Assembly (NCBI GenBank): GCA_002633005.1
Contig: NMRA01000243.1
Span: forward strand, 523,718-587,717
Direction of reading: 5' to 3'
Source: Phoronis australis
Lineage: Eukaryota; Phoronida; Phoronidae
DNA: 64,000 nt
In this document: piece by piece, positions 1 to 10,900 of the stretch
How the letters are laid out: the number at the start of each line of letters is the position of its first letter
Position numbering within the stretch: position 1 is the first letter of the stretch
Made by a program: the position numbers and the translations under genes
The notes under the pieces: generated by a model
Told to the model about the DNA's origin: nothing
The model's input: the letters and a program-made list of their open reading frames with translations, nothing else
Database searches by the model: none

Positions 1-1440
1 ACACTCTGCGCACGCGAAATAAGGTACCTTTTGTTCTTATTCAGCAGCGTATTATCCCTCTATCATTTCGGCTCTCAATCCGTTACGAGGAGCCGCAAAA
101 ACATTCCACGAAAGCATCGAGGTGCATCTCTAACGGATCTAATTAAAGCTGTTACGTCACGAAGTGTGACGTCATTGACACATCCGTCCGGTAGGCGGAT
201 GGTGTACCTTCCGATTGCAGTTATCAAACGTGACCTTTGATCTTTCCTCTCGGATTGATGACCTTTGACCCAGAACCCGCAAAAAGGGCGTCCTGAATGA
301 CTTACTATACTACTAATACTGTTAATATTTTCAATGCCAGACAGTTACTCGAAGAGCTAAAACAATGTCAGTGTCATATAAGAATGTTCAGCATGACGTC
401 ATTTCGACGTTTTGGACCCAGTGTGACGGCATGTCTATTCTTACTTCCGGGTCCAAACTGCGTCATCTACTGCTATGACATTTCATGACTAAACATCTGA
501 ATATCCCGTTTTTAGGATGTCATCCAAAACTGGTTATGTCAGGTTCTGTTGTAAAACTGGCACATTGCCCGAGTACTTTTCATTTTTTTCACGAAGTAGA
601 TCATTGATTCGAAGTGGTCTGTAATTACCTCAAAACTGATTCACCCAAAGCGTTAAGCACGCTTTCTGGTTCAGCAGACTTTGTAAGCTGTTGACATGCT
701 TGTTCCAAACATATGAAGGTTGACGAAGGCTATAAAGATATAGTGGTAATTAATAACTATTCTTAGGCTAGCACATGTTTAGGGTATACTCTCAGGGTTT
801 AAAATTAACAAAATTGCTATTTTGGAAGTTAAATACATGAGCGCAACAAATATGTTCTACAAATAGAAACTCGTAGCTTTTGTGATGACATCATTCCCAG
901 ACAGCCAACAGCTCGGAGGAGAAACTGAAAGCTGACATTACGTGTACGGGGGTTCCTTCGTCTCTATACAGAGTATTAGACGGCGATGACCAAAAGTGGG
1001 CACATCTAGGACGTAATTGGTTTTGTGTATTGGATTTTTGGGATTGACATAATCCTTTGTCTTGGCGTGATGTCATCAGACGGATCGGAAAGGTCCAAGG
1101 AAACAGCCCTAAGCGAGTTTCGATATCAAAATATTCGAAATAGTTCACTTACCTCTATAAAACTGGTTTTCATTAGTTGTGTAAGAAGTGAATTTTGACT
1201 CCTTGGCAACTTATAACAAATCGTTGTTATTGGTAAAGACTGTACTCGTCGGTGCTCCTAATTTTTGCGGGATCGTAAGTTATAGCTTAGCTCAAAAAGG
1301 TTACCTGGCACCGCTCGTAATACTGGACATATATTGCATTTTGGCTAATCAATGATAGCGGTGAAGTTGAGTATGTAGGTGTACTTGATATCATTTAAAA
1401 TTCGCTCTGCATGAAATGCTATATATCATGTTTTTTCCAG
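1..1440. other. Non-coding stretch upstream of the first gene
   Basis: I see no convincing exon here. The short open frames (31-240, 297-488) lack splice context or family resemblance. The only recognisable item is a reverse-oriented copy of a dispersed CRE-palindrome repeat at 380-473. The stretch ends in a pyrimidine run plus CAG at 1431-1440 that looks like the acceptor of the next exon, so upstream 5' exons of that gene may lie here or outside the window. Confidence 0.6.
380..473 (-). repeat. Dispersed ~105-bp repeat with TGACGTCA palindromes, copy A
   Basis: Reverse complement of the repeats at 13252-13362 and 32166-32274. The shared core has a GACGTC-AAAA-TGACGTC block, a GTCACACTGG segment, and a run reading AATAAGAATAGACATGCCGT on the opposite strand. 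Identity looks about 85-90 percent by eye. I see no coding capacity and no obvious terminal repeats. It could be a SINE fragment or a MITE. Confidence 0.7.
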
Positions 1441-1471
1441 ATTTACAGATAGCGATTTCCATTGTCTCAAA

Positions 1472-3337
1472 ATGACAAAAATTGATCGTGCAATCGCCGA
1501 TGTTGGAGTTTTTCGACAGAGTACTATGCCTGCGTCCTACGGCATGGCTTATCCAGATGATTCTAATGACGTCGGACCTATTATGGCCAATCACCTGCTA
1601 TCTAACACAAATGAACATGAAACTGGTCGCCATATTGGGCCGACAGAGGATGCTGCCCCTAGCTCTAGAAGGCAGTCACAAGTAAGTGTTGAAGTTCATC
1701 ACAGGCCGCCGTCGGAAAGCTTGGGTGACTCATGGAATTTCAGCCGTACTAGTTACACGCATAACAGTCATTCGAAGAGCGTAGAAATCTCAAGTACTTT
1801 TGGAGCCAGATGGAAACCAGAGAGAAAGGTTCGGAGTTGCGAAGGTGTTTTGTATGATGACAGTACGAGCTCACAGTGCGATTCATTTGGAAGCAGCAAA
1901 ACGTATATTTGTCGTTCAGAATTCGACTACGGCGAAGCATCGCCGGAGGTAAGTCGGAAGGTGCGTTATAGTGACAGAGAGTGCGTAGAGGACGAAACAA
2001 TTGAAGAATTTGACAACCTGCACATGTCTGGAAGTGACGAAACAGAAACGCTAAACGGTTCGCGGAAATACCGCGACATCTGGAATTTGCGTGCTACTTT
2101 GGAGGAGGAAAACGAAGACGGGGAATTGAGTGACCTTTTACCAGCGGAAGATGTAACGTCGCAGGATGAGCCCGAGTCTTCAGGAGAAAAAGACATTATA
2201 GCGACGTATGCGACATCTTTCGAGTCATACACCGACTCTGTGATATATGAGAACGAATCAAAATGTGAAGAGGGCAAAAAGGTTGGTACGTCAAATTACC
2301 AATACCTCCATCCGAATTACGAAGCCAGGCGTCAAAAATATAAAAGTATATTAACAAAAAGATTACAAAATAAAATGGACCCTAACAGTAGTACTGATAA
2401 GAGTTTTGACAGTTTCGAAACTCAAGACACGGACGGATATATGTCAGAATCTAGTCGGCCGGAAGTAACAACGACGTCTTTCGAATCGAGCACAACCACC
2501 GAGAACACGGACAGCACTGGTGATAGTCAAACGCACAAACTTCAGCAAATGAAATGTGATAGCGGGTATAAGTCTTTGGAGACTCAAAAACCACCCAAAC
2601 TAGCCAAGAAACAGATAAGTTTCGCCGACCAGGACACCAGTATTGAAGTAGAGGAAGTCCCGGTAGAGGACTCCCGTGACGACAGAAGTAAAACTAGCCA
2701 CACGTTTGACCGACGTTCTGGCAAAACCGCGTCGAAAAAGCGTCGCGATTTCCACCGAGAACGACAAATGATCCACGTATATGAGAGTATCAACGAACCG
2801 GATACTGACTCAAAATCCGACCAGCCATCAGGCGACAGTTTCGACGAGCCAAACCAACCAAGCAAAATGTCCGTTTTCTCACGTTTTTTTAAATCGTATA
2901 ACAGCTCTCGTGAAAAAATGTTAAAAAGCCGAGATTACAGCATAGATGAAAAGACAGACGCGTTGTTTAAAGAGTTTATTCGACATGATCCTGATCTAGA
3001 GGAAAGGAACAGCTACCGCCGTTCTCCAAGGGCGCACCATCGACACAGGTTACACCGGAAACAAACGGTTGACCAAGGTTCATTAGAGTTTCCACGTAAG
3101 ACAAAACTGTCAATATCCCTCAGAAGTGCAAGTTTAGGAAGCGACAGCAGCGCCCCCTCGTCGAGGCGCATATCGCCTCAGGACAGCATTGAGGAAGAAT
3201 ACTTGCGACTTGAATCGGAAAACACGTGGGAGGGGATTTCAACCAATCAGGTTAGCGCACAAAATGGTGACAATAAAACCTCAGCGACAATCCACGAAAT
3301 CCCTATAATTAAACTACCTGAAGAGGAAGATAGTTGA
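1472..3337 (+). CDS. Large coding exon of an uncharacterised disordered, Ser/Asp/Glu-rich protein (621 aa)
   Basis: This is the longest open frame in the window. I do not recognise the family. The product is strongly hydrophilic, rich in Ser, Thr, Asp and Glu, with no signal peptide or membrane helix. Acidic segments (about residues 190-280) give way to basic clusters near residues 420-432 (KKRRDFHRERQ) and 520-528 (HHRHRLHRK). A more structured-looking, aromatic patch starts near residue 469 (FSRFFKSYNSSREKML) and runs into a charged segment ending near residue 505. Residues 363-368 read DSGYKS, which matches the DSGxxS consensus of beta-TrCP phosphodegrons. The exon probably begins at 1441, after a TTTTTTCCAG acceptor. 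The frame is open from the acceptor to the ATG at 1472, so coding could begin in an earlier exon. The stop at 3335-3337 makes this the last coding exon. It converges with the minus-strand gene ending near 7834. Its coding nature rests on length, codon-like composition and the acceptor. No function is proposed. Confidence 0.8.
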   Translation: MTKIDRAIADVGVFRQSTMPASYGMAYPDDSNDVGPIMANHLLSNTNEHETGRHIGPTEDAAPSSRRQSQVSVEVHHRPPSESLGDSWNFSRTSYTHNSHSKSVEISSTFGARWKPERKVRSCEGVLYDDSTSSQCDSFGSSKTYICRSEFDYGEASPEVSRKVRYSDRECVEDETIEEFDNLHMSGSDETETLNGSRKYRDIWNLRATLEEENEDGELSDLLPAEDVTSQDEPESSGEKDIIATYATSFESYTDSVIYENESKCEEGKKVGTSNYQYLHPNYEARRQKYKSILTKRLQNKMDPNSSTDKSFDSFETQDTDGYMSESSRPEVTTTSFESSTTTENTDSTGDSQTHKLQQMKCDSGYKSLETQKPPKLAKKQISFADQDTSIEVEEVPVEDSRDDRSKTSHTFDRRSGKTASKKRRDFHRERQMIHVYESINEPDTDSKSDQPSGDSFDEPNQPSKMSVFSRFFKSYNSSREKMLKSRDYSIDEKTDALFKEFIRHDPDLEERNSYRRSPRAHHRHRLHRKQTVDQGSLEFPRKTKLSISLRSASLGSDSSAPSSRRISPQDSIEEEYLRLESENTWEGISTNQVSAQNGDNKTSATIHEIPIIKLPEEEDS

Positions 3338-6300
3338 ACGTGATTCAACTAAGCTCAATAATGTTACGCATTCGTTCTTGTGTTTATCTTCGTTGATGCT
3401 GGGTGGAGTCATACAGTGTTTTTTGTAATCATTTAAAGTACTCTGCAAATGACAAGTAAGGCCTATATGTGCGTAAGAGAATGTGACATCGTTCCGTAGA
3501 CGCAAGACACTCGTGAGTGAAGCTAATGTGATCACGTGTTTTGCTTATAATGCCTGGTGATATCTCACAGTCTTGCGTGGTCTCGCTTTTCTCGTCAGAA
3601 ACTTCCTCTTCAGAACGTAGAACCAGAGTCTTCAGTTACCCTGCATGCGTCATATTCATATTTAGTTTCGTTGTTACTAATTTCAGCTTCAAAACTGAAA
3701 GGCTTTTGCGTTAATTTTTATTGTTATTAGCTGTAATTAAGGTTCAGACACGGGTAAACAACAAACAGTAGTATCGTGCTCATCCATCAGTTTGGTGATA
3801 AAAATATACACCAAAAATTAATTAATTCATCACCAATATTTTACACTAAAACCACCAGAACAATGCCAATTTTCATGTTTGTAATATATTTGGACTTACT
3901 GTTTTGCACACAGGATATGGAAATGATATGCTTTTTACATATTCACTTTCTTTATAGAAAATTGATTTTATACATATTTTCACTGTCAGTGAACAGACGT
4001 GAACGGAAGAGAGATAACATATTATGTTTCTCGAATCTCAAATTTGTCATCATGATTTTAGAAGTGACTCCAGTGACTTACTTTCGTGTTGCACAATAGA
4101 CAATAGAACATAAATCACCAACTCCGTATACATCTTAGTGATGCACAACTTGAATAGCGGCATTCGGTTTTATGCACGTTTTACTGTTGGCAAGTACGTC
4201 GTACGCTCTTTAATCAGTAACTGAGTTGTGCAATGGGAGACAGTGGCGCCTCCTCTCGGAATTCCACAACAAAACATTGGAGTTACGAATCTGTTGTGTA
4301 TGATCTATGTTTGCACCTACCTCCGCTCACGTTCTTGCTTTTAAGTGGCGCAAGCAAAGAAAAGAATATCTTTAAAACTTCGTTTCCACCCACCTATTGT
4401 CTAAATATAAACACGAAAAATAAGCCAATTAGCCTACTGTGTCAAACTAGATTCACAAGAATCCTTTCCACAAAAACAAATACCAGCAGAAATTTAGAGA
4501 GCATTTGAAAATGCATGGAAGAGGCTCACGTTTGAGAGTGCTGGTCTGTGCTTTCAAGTTGACTACTGGCTGTGCCCAGAATATCTGTGGGTGTGAAATT
4601 CGTTTTCTGTCATTCCATGGAACCGTTTGTTACATCTTTTGTATAGCCAAGTTACCTACAGTTTGCAATATAAGCACTGATTAAGAATGAAATTGCCCGT
4701 GATTGATATATTTCGCATTGTTCGTGAAATATGGCTATTTTATTGGGACATCCCAGTTTACACAACGGCGAGTGTCGAAAGTTTTGATTTAATTTCGAAA
4801 TTGGTGGTGACAAAAATGGAGTCGGGAAATAAGACAAGTGAACACTTCTTGTTTTCCATAGTTATAATGTAAATCAAGATATTGATTCCCGAAAATCAGG
4901 GCAGGATGCGTGGAAAACGCCTAGGTCCGCAGACTTTTCGTTGTCGACGAGCTTGCGGGGACACTTACAGTGTAAATCGTCGATTTACAGAGTTTGAACA
5001 AGGATTCAATGCACGCGAAAATTAGCCCGAGAATTTACGTCCGAATAAATAATTACAGGCCCGTATCAAAGGAAATCAATTCACCTTCCTAACGTGTCGC
5101 ACGTTCTGTCTTTTTTCTTAATAGTATCTGAAATGAATTAGGCTAACAATCAATTTGTGGAACGTAATACTATGTGAGTGACTGTTCACATGACTTGCGG
5201 AAACGTGATCACGCCGACATGACTCGTGTATTCTAACTCCCTTGCAGTAGACCACCACTGCCCAATAATTAAACTTAACGCTAGTTAACCAAGTGAAGAC
5301 CTCATCGTTAGTTGTGTTATGAAATAGCTTACCAGCGCATCTATGTTGTGCCAACGAACTTAAAATGCAATGCAACACTGACTGGCAACCGCAATATCTA
5401 GCCGTTTGAATCAATCCTCCATCTGTGCGAAGCTGAGTGAGTTATCAATTATTGCATAGCCTCAAAGAGATCGTGGATATGCCGCTGTGTGTAACAGTTA
5501 CTTTTTCTAACTCGTACCTTTGTGATCATGTGGATTCATGACGGTAACAGTTTCAGTGAAATGTCATCGGCAAAACAACGAAATGAATCTGTTGCTGTAG
5601 TGCGTATGCAGCTAAGGTCATAGTTGCTTTGCGCTTGCGCAACTTCTCAACGGGTAGTATGGTGGGCGTGGCCTAACTGTGTTTGTCGGGACTATCCACC
5701 TGACCACTCTTGTCACGTTTCTCTTTGACTCACCAGTATGAGCTGGTTTTCATATTTTAAACTCATACGCTCAAATTTGCTTATTTTTACCATGAGTACA
5801 TGTATTCATTTACTCGGCATCAGGTTGGATATAAAGATTTGATCTTAAGTTTTTAATTTACGGATAAATGATATTTTTTCTTCTTAGGTGCAAGTGTAAT
5901 GGTTCATTGTTGATAAATCGGATTATAATGCCTCATTTTATTTCTTAACATGGACTGTACGAAAGCAACTCTCGATGACCACCTTTCGGTTTCGTAGACC
6001 ATCATGCCCTAGTGGTCATTCTGTGAAAACACATTTCCGGGTGTTGCTATTAGTAGACCTTGAGAGGTGTACGAATGTAACGATTTCATCTTTGTCTGGA
6101 TTGTTTGCTGTGGACAATGGAGGGAACTTTTTTATTGACACTCGGGATTTTTACGTTTCAGCTAAAAAGCCTGAATGTGGAGTGTGCAAGTACAACTTGA
6201 ATTCTCTTGCTGTAGTATTGAGTAGTTTTGCAATTACTTTTTAATTGGTGTCTTTTACGATTTCATACAAACATTACTATTTTCAATATAGCACAAACGT

Positions 6301-7007
6301 GTTTTAAATAAATAGGACACACTTGTTGCAGTTTGCTTTGCTTTTACTCATTGTCGCCTGACAGTGACGTCTATGATTGCCTTGGTTTCGCTCAGTTACG
6401 AATTTGCATTGCTGTCTCGAAGCTGGACTATGAACTTAATGTTCTGAATTTACGTTGATATTCATTCCTTAACATTTGCCACAAATCGTTACTCTTTTAG
6501 CCCCAATCTGGAATTCGTTTTGTTCAGAGGCTTTTTACTGTAAGCATTGGGTTTCCACATGCGACGTGCTCATTCGATGACAAAGTTTGTCCATTTCCGT
6601 TTTACGTTATGGAGCACTACGTTGTACCGTCTCACGGAAAATGGCGAATTGTATAAAATGAACGTGCATTGACATATAAGCTGCGTCAAAATTAACATAT
6701 GCACGATACCTCGAACCATGCACGTGAACCACCAACTGATTTGCACGAATAAGTGAATAAAGTGAATAGCTGAAAGACTGCAGCATCACGCACAAAAGCA
6801 TGCTCACGAACCGCACTCTCATTTGCTAGAACATAAATCATCGGCATCTATGGCCAGCGGTGCATGTGGATGAGTTTGCGGTTCGTTCTATACGTAAGAG
6901 TTTTCGTGTGCATGGCTGTATCGCGCACATGTTTTGCCGTTCACGTGCGATATTCGAAGATTTATTCGGATGGTTCATTGGTTCGTGTTTCGTACACATG
7001 ATTATCT

Positions 7008-7052
<45 letters not shown>

Positions 7053-7833
7053 ACGCACGCACGCACGCACTCACACACATGTGTTGATGAACTCGTTTAC
7101 TCAGGGTTGAATGTTTAGTAATAAGTTCTAAGCAGTATTAAATTGTGAAATGAATGTACCGCCAACCTTTACCTGGCACTTGTAGAGAGATTATTTTCGA
7201 ATGTCTATACTTTACATATAGAAGTCTCTTTTCGCTTAATTTTACTTCAAGTGACTTTTACTCACCTAACATCAAAACAACTTTTGCGTTAGGGAGCGCT
7301 CACACAAAAGTCTCATTTACGCCGTTTTAGACTGTTTTTGCTGATGTCTATCGCACGTGAAAGGCATTCTGCGCGCCAATCTTATGCTAATCACTCGTAA
7401 GACTGCTGATATGGAACTTTCTGAACGTTTGTCTTAAGCGTCGGTCCACTTTCTGATCAGAGGTCCTGTCTGTCTCAATTCTCATAAAATTACACCGTGC
7501 GAGACAATTAACATAATTCGTTTATCAACTAGTAATTACCTAAAATTCGTTGCCATAAGCAAGTGAAACGCATGGTGTGACAATGTTTGCCGTTCTGCAA
7601 TATACATGTATCTAAGTGATGTAGGCACTGGCCTTATATAAAAATAAGTCTTATAAACAACTAGAACTCGCACTCTACATAATAAAAAATAACCTAATAG
7701 AGATCAGTGATATACTCCCCTCTAATCAGGAATGACGTGGACTCGTCCAGACGACCACGCCACATAGTGGACCCATAAAGTGAACAACGTCGACGTAGAA
7801 ATCTTTCATCATTATTCCGTCATTTTAGCTTCT
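3338..7833. other. Intergenic stretch between two convergent genes
   Basis: It begins with the 3' UTR of the upstream plus-strand gene. I could not fix its poly(A) site; AATAAA occurs at about 5043 and 6306. Positions 3558-3600 carry a short piece resembling the dispersed element with a GATATCTCACAGTCTTGCGTG-like core, also seen near 11250, 22210 and 40090. An AC microsatellite lies at 7009-7079. The open frames at 5118-5414 (-), 5975-6244 (+) and 6607-6822 (-) show neither family resemblance nor good splice sites. Confidence 0.6.
7009..7079. repeat. (AC)n microsatellite
   Basis: An almost pure AC run with AAAC, GCAC and TCAC interruptions towards its right end. The Cys/Val-only minus-strand reading across it is an artefact of the repeat. 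Confidence 0.95.
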
Positions 7834-7839
7834 TTTATT
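7834..7839 (-). terminator. Candidate poly(A) signal of the minus-strand Ser/Lys-rich gene
   Basis: AATAAA on the minus strand, about 55 bases downstream of the proposed stop at 7896-7894. The spacing suits a short 3' UTR. It supports the proposed tiny terminal exon but does not prove it. Confidence 0.45.
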
Positions 7840-7893
7840 ATAGATGAACAACGGCTGACGAGCTTTCATCAATTCCCACGTTAATGTCTGTAT

Positions 7894-7902
7894 TTACAGA
7901 AG
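7894..7902 (-). CDS. Proposed terminal coding exon (two codons plus stop) of the Ser/Lys-rich gene
   Basis: A strong acceptor on the minus strand (a long T-rich tract, then GCATTTGCAG) is followed at 7902 by CTT CTG TAA. The preceding exon ends after a complete GAG codon, so phase 0 fits and the protein would end in Glu-Leu-Leu. An AATAAA signal lies just beyond. The alternative acceptor at about 8222 is inside an inverted-repeat element and is less attractive. Confidence 0.45.
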   Translation of the reverse strand, partial: LL

Positions 7903-10900
7903 CTGCAAATGCGTTGAAAAAAACAGACCAGACGACATAAAACACTGCTCACATTTGCATAATTTTGGCGGAAGCTTTCCCCATCCACATGATATATTCG
8001 CAAAATTGACAAAATTAGGAGGGTATACTTCTCCTACCAGAAATAACCCTCGGGTGTGGTGGCTTCATTTAAGATAAGATTTTTGGAATTTGGGAATGTA
8101 TTTTTTTTAAAAGACATGCATTTAGAACACTGGAAGCTCTGTTGATAATTATTCAGGTGACGGAGGAGACTTCCACAAATTTCTCCGAAAACTGCCTCCC
8201 GTTCAGTAACGCTAGGACCTCGCTAAACAGGAAAACATCGCGAGATGATGTGAGATATTGCCGTGTATTTTAAATGAGAACACGTGACTTTAGTTAGATT
8301 TTAGCTAAGCCCTAGCGTTACTGAACGCACGCGTGGTTTTAGCAGGGCACTCTCCAAAGGCCATGGGATTGAACGTATGAGCGAAAACTGCGAAATCGCA
8401 ATTAAACAGTTTCGTTAACGCATACCTCATCTTCGTTACCAGATGAAACTGCTTTTTGTTGCGCCCTAACTTGAAACTCCTTAATGCGCTCCTCTAGTTC
8501 AATCTGAAATGGTGATTTCTGGTTGATAATTTTACCATCCTTACCATGTTTCTTGTCCAATTGTTTGGCGTGCTTTTGTGGTTTTACGTTTGTTTTCGAA
8601 AACATTTTGGAGACAGGTTGGGATATCTTTGAATCATGTTCAAGCCGGTGTTCGTATCCGCTATCTGTACTGTCTGTTTTATTCGACTCTTGTTTCGTGA
8701 ATTTCGGTAATTGCTTCGAGTTTTCCTTTTGAGCAATGTTCTTTGTGAGAGCAGGTTCTGGTTTTGTCTTTTTGTCTTTTTGCTCTTTTGACAAATCATT
8801 TTCGCCATGATTTCCTTTGTTCATAGAAGGTTTGGTCTTTGATTCAGACACAGAAACGTCATAAGACGACACCCGTTTTTCTGGGCTGACTTTTCCAGAG
8901 GGTGTTACGGTAATCACGGTAACATATCTGCCAGCATCCGTTGAGCGTTTGTTACCCAACCCCTTCGCTTGATTCTCCTCGCTAGATATAACGTGTTCCT
9001 CCGAACGCCTCTTCTTTTTAAGAACGTTTCTAAAGTCGCCATTTAGCTCATCAAATTCGGATTTTTTTGCTTTCAGACGTTTAGAAGACAATCGAATCTT
9101 ATTTCTTCTAGACAATCGCTGCCGTAAACTCACCAGCTTCGTTTTCTTGTCAAGAGATGGCGCTTTCTGTATATTTGTTTTAAAACGTTTCCAGAAGACA
9201 ACCCTTTCTTGTTGTTTTGGTTTGTCGTTGTGCATTTTAAGGTCTTCGTTGAGCGTACCTTTCTTTTTGCGCCTTCTGGGTGACTTCCTAAAGGCTGTGG
9301 CGAGGATTTTGAAAATGTTTTGATTACGCCGAGGGACTTCGGGTGAGTTTGATTTGATACGTATTGAGCCATTTGCATCACTCGTAGCAGAAGGCGCGTG
9401 CGCGTGTGTATCAGTTGACTTCACAACGTCTACAGGATGTGTCTTCGGTAGCGGGATGTTAGCTGGTGACACTGGAGTACTGATGCTTGCGTTGCTCGCG
9501 TTTTGTGACGACCTGTATAACTGTGATAATTCAGTAAAACGACTCATATCCATTTCTACGGAATCCAGAAAATCAGATATCGGCGTGTCGTTATCGACGT
9601 GGCTTTCATCAACCCTTGTCTTGTTTGCTGACGTCCTTGGCTTTACATTAAACAATGGTTGTCGTTTTGGTAGTGACATATACCGTGTGCTCCCGGGTGA
9701 TCGAAAAGAGCTGAGCAAGCCCGAGGAACGACGAATGGGTGTATACACTCTTGTGGCAGTATCCCGATCGCTAGGCTGAAACGACAAGTTCGCAATTTAG
9801 TTTTAACATTGCACTCCTTAGTCACAATTAAATTCTGGTCAAACCCGTTCGTTGGTGACAGAGTTCGTCAATGCTGATGTCAAAGATATTTATTTCAGTT
9901 TGAAATGACTAGTGCTGATCATTCGTGGGATACGAGCACCGTGGTTACTAACGTAGAATTGTCGTGAGGACTTGACAAGGACCTCAGGGGTCTCACACTC
10001 CTCTGATTTATCCACATTATTTTGAAAACGCTTTGCCCAGTCACCTATTGTGTGTCATAAAAGAGATAAGCATACCTGCAGCTGACGCAGCAAGTAGAAC
10101 TACTCTCGTTTATCACATTGGTGTAGACTCACAGTTGAACTGTGGTTTTCTGTTGACCCCAGACCGTCCGGAGTTGCACCATATACCAACTCCGGACGGT
10201 CTCTCACGACGATTTAGCGTTATGTACTTACTACCACTCATTCTCGTAATCCAAAAATCTGTGTTTGATCCAGAGACAGAGACAGTGGCCTCCATGTTGC
10301 ACTATTAGGCTAGTAATTATGGTCGTCTGCTTACTCCCAAAATCCTCAAAAACTCGACTTACTTTTACGCGGTTAAATTAGAAAAAGCACCTATCCGAGG
10401 ACATAGTCCTACAGTAAATGTCTTTCAGTGTCGTAAACATTCTTTTCCTTACAAAGCTGGAATGCATGTAATAGATCGGATATTTTCCCAAAGCGTTTGG
10501 CGAGGTCATGGTACTCTAATTTTGGCAATTCATCATGCGACCTTACAAACTAGATCGACAAAATGGCCGTCAGTGAACGGTGGGACTCGATACCCTTATG
10601 GCTCTCTGCTCGGAGTGCTGCTTTTCAGGTGTAGACGTCACGTGCAACTACACGTTCAATACTTTCGTCCTGTCAACCATGACTTCCGGGCGAGAGTTAT
10701 TCGTGAATGTCATGCCTTGTATATCATGGTTGCTCTTGATTCACTCCACCGTTTCAGCCGGTTTAACCCGCTAAGGCATCTTTATTGCTTTATTAACAAG
10801 GTCGTCGTCGAGAACAGCCTGCCATCGGTTGCCTTAGTTTTCAGCGCAATTGTGGATTTTGTCCACGCACTTATGTAATATTCTTCCACCACTTTATCTT

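Noticed and set aside
6838-7080. Cys/Val-rich minus-strand frame
   Set aside because: Translation of the (AC)n microsatellite.
8150-8222. Alternative acceptor (TTTTCCTGTTTAG) and 62-codon frame as the next exon of the Ser/Lys-rich gene
   Set aside because: The acceptor lies within the 128-bp MITE and the frame looks non-coding. The acceptor at 7903 with nearby AATAAA is preferred.
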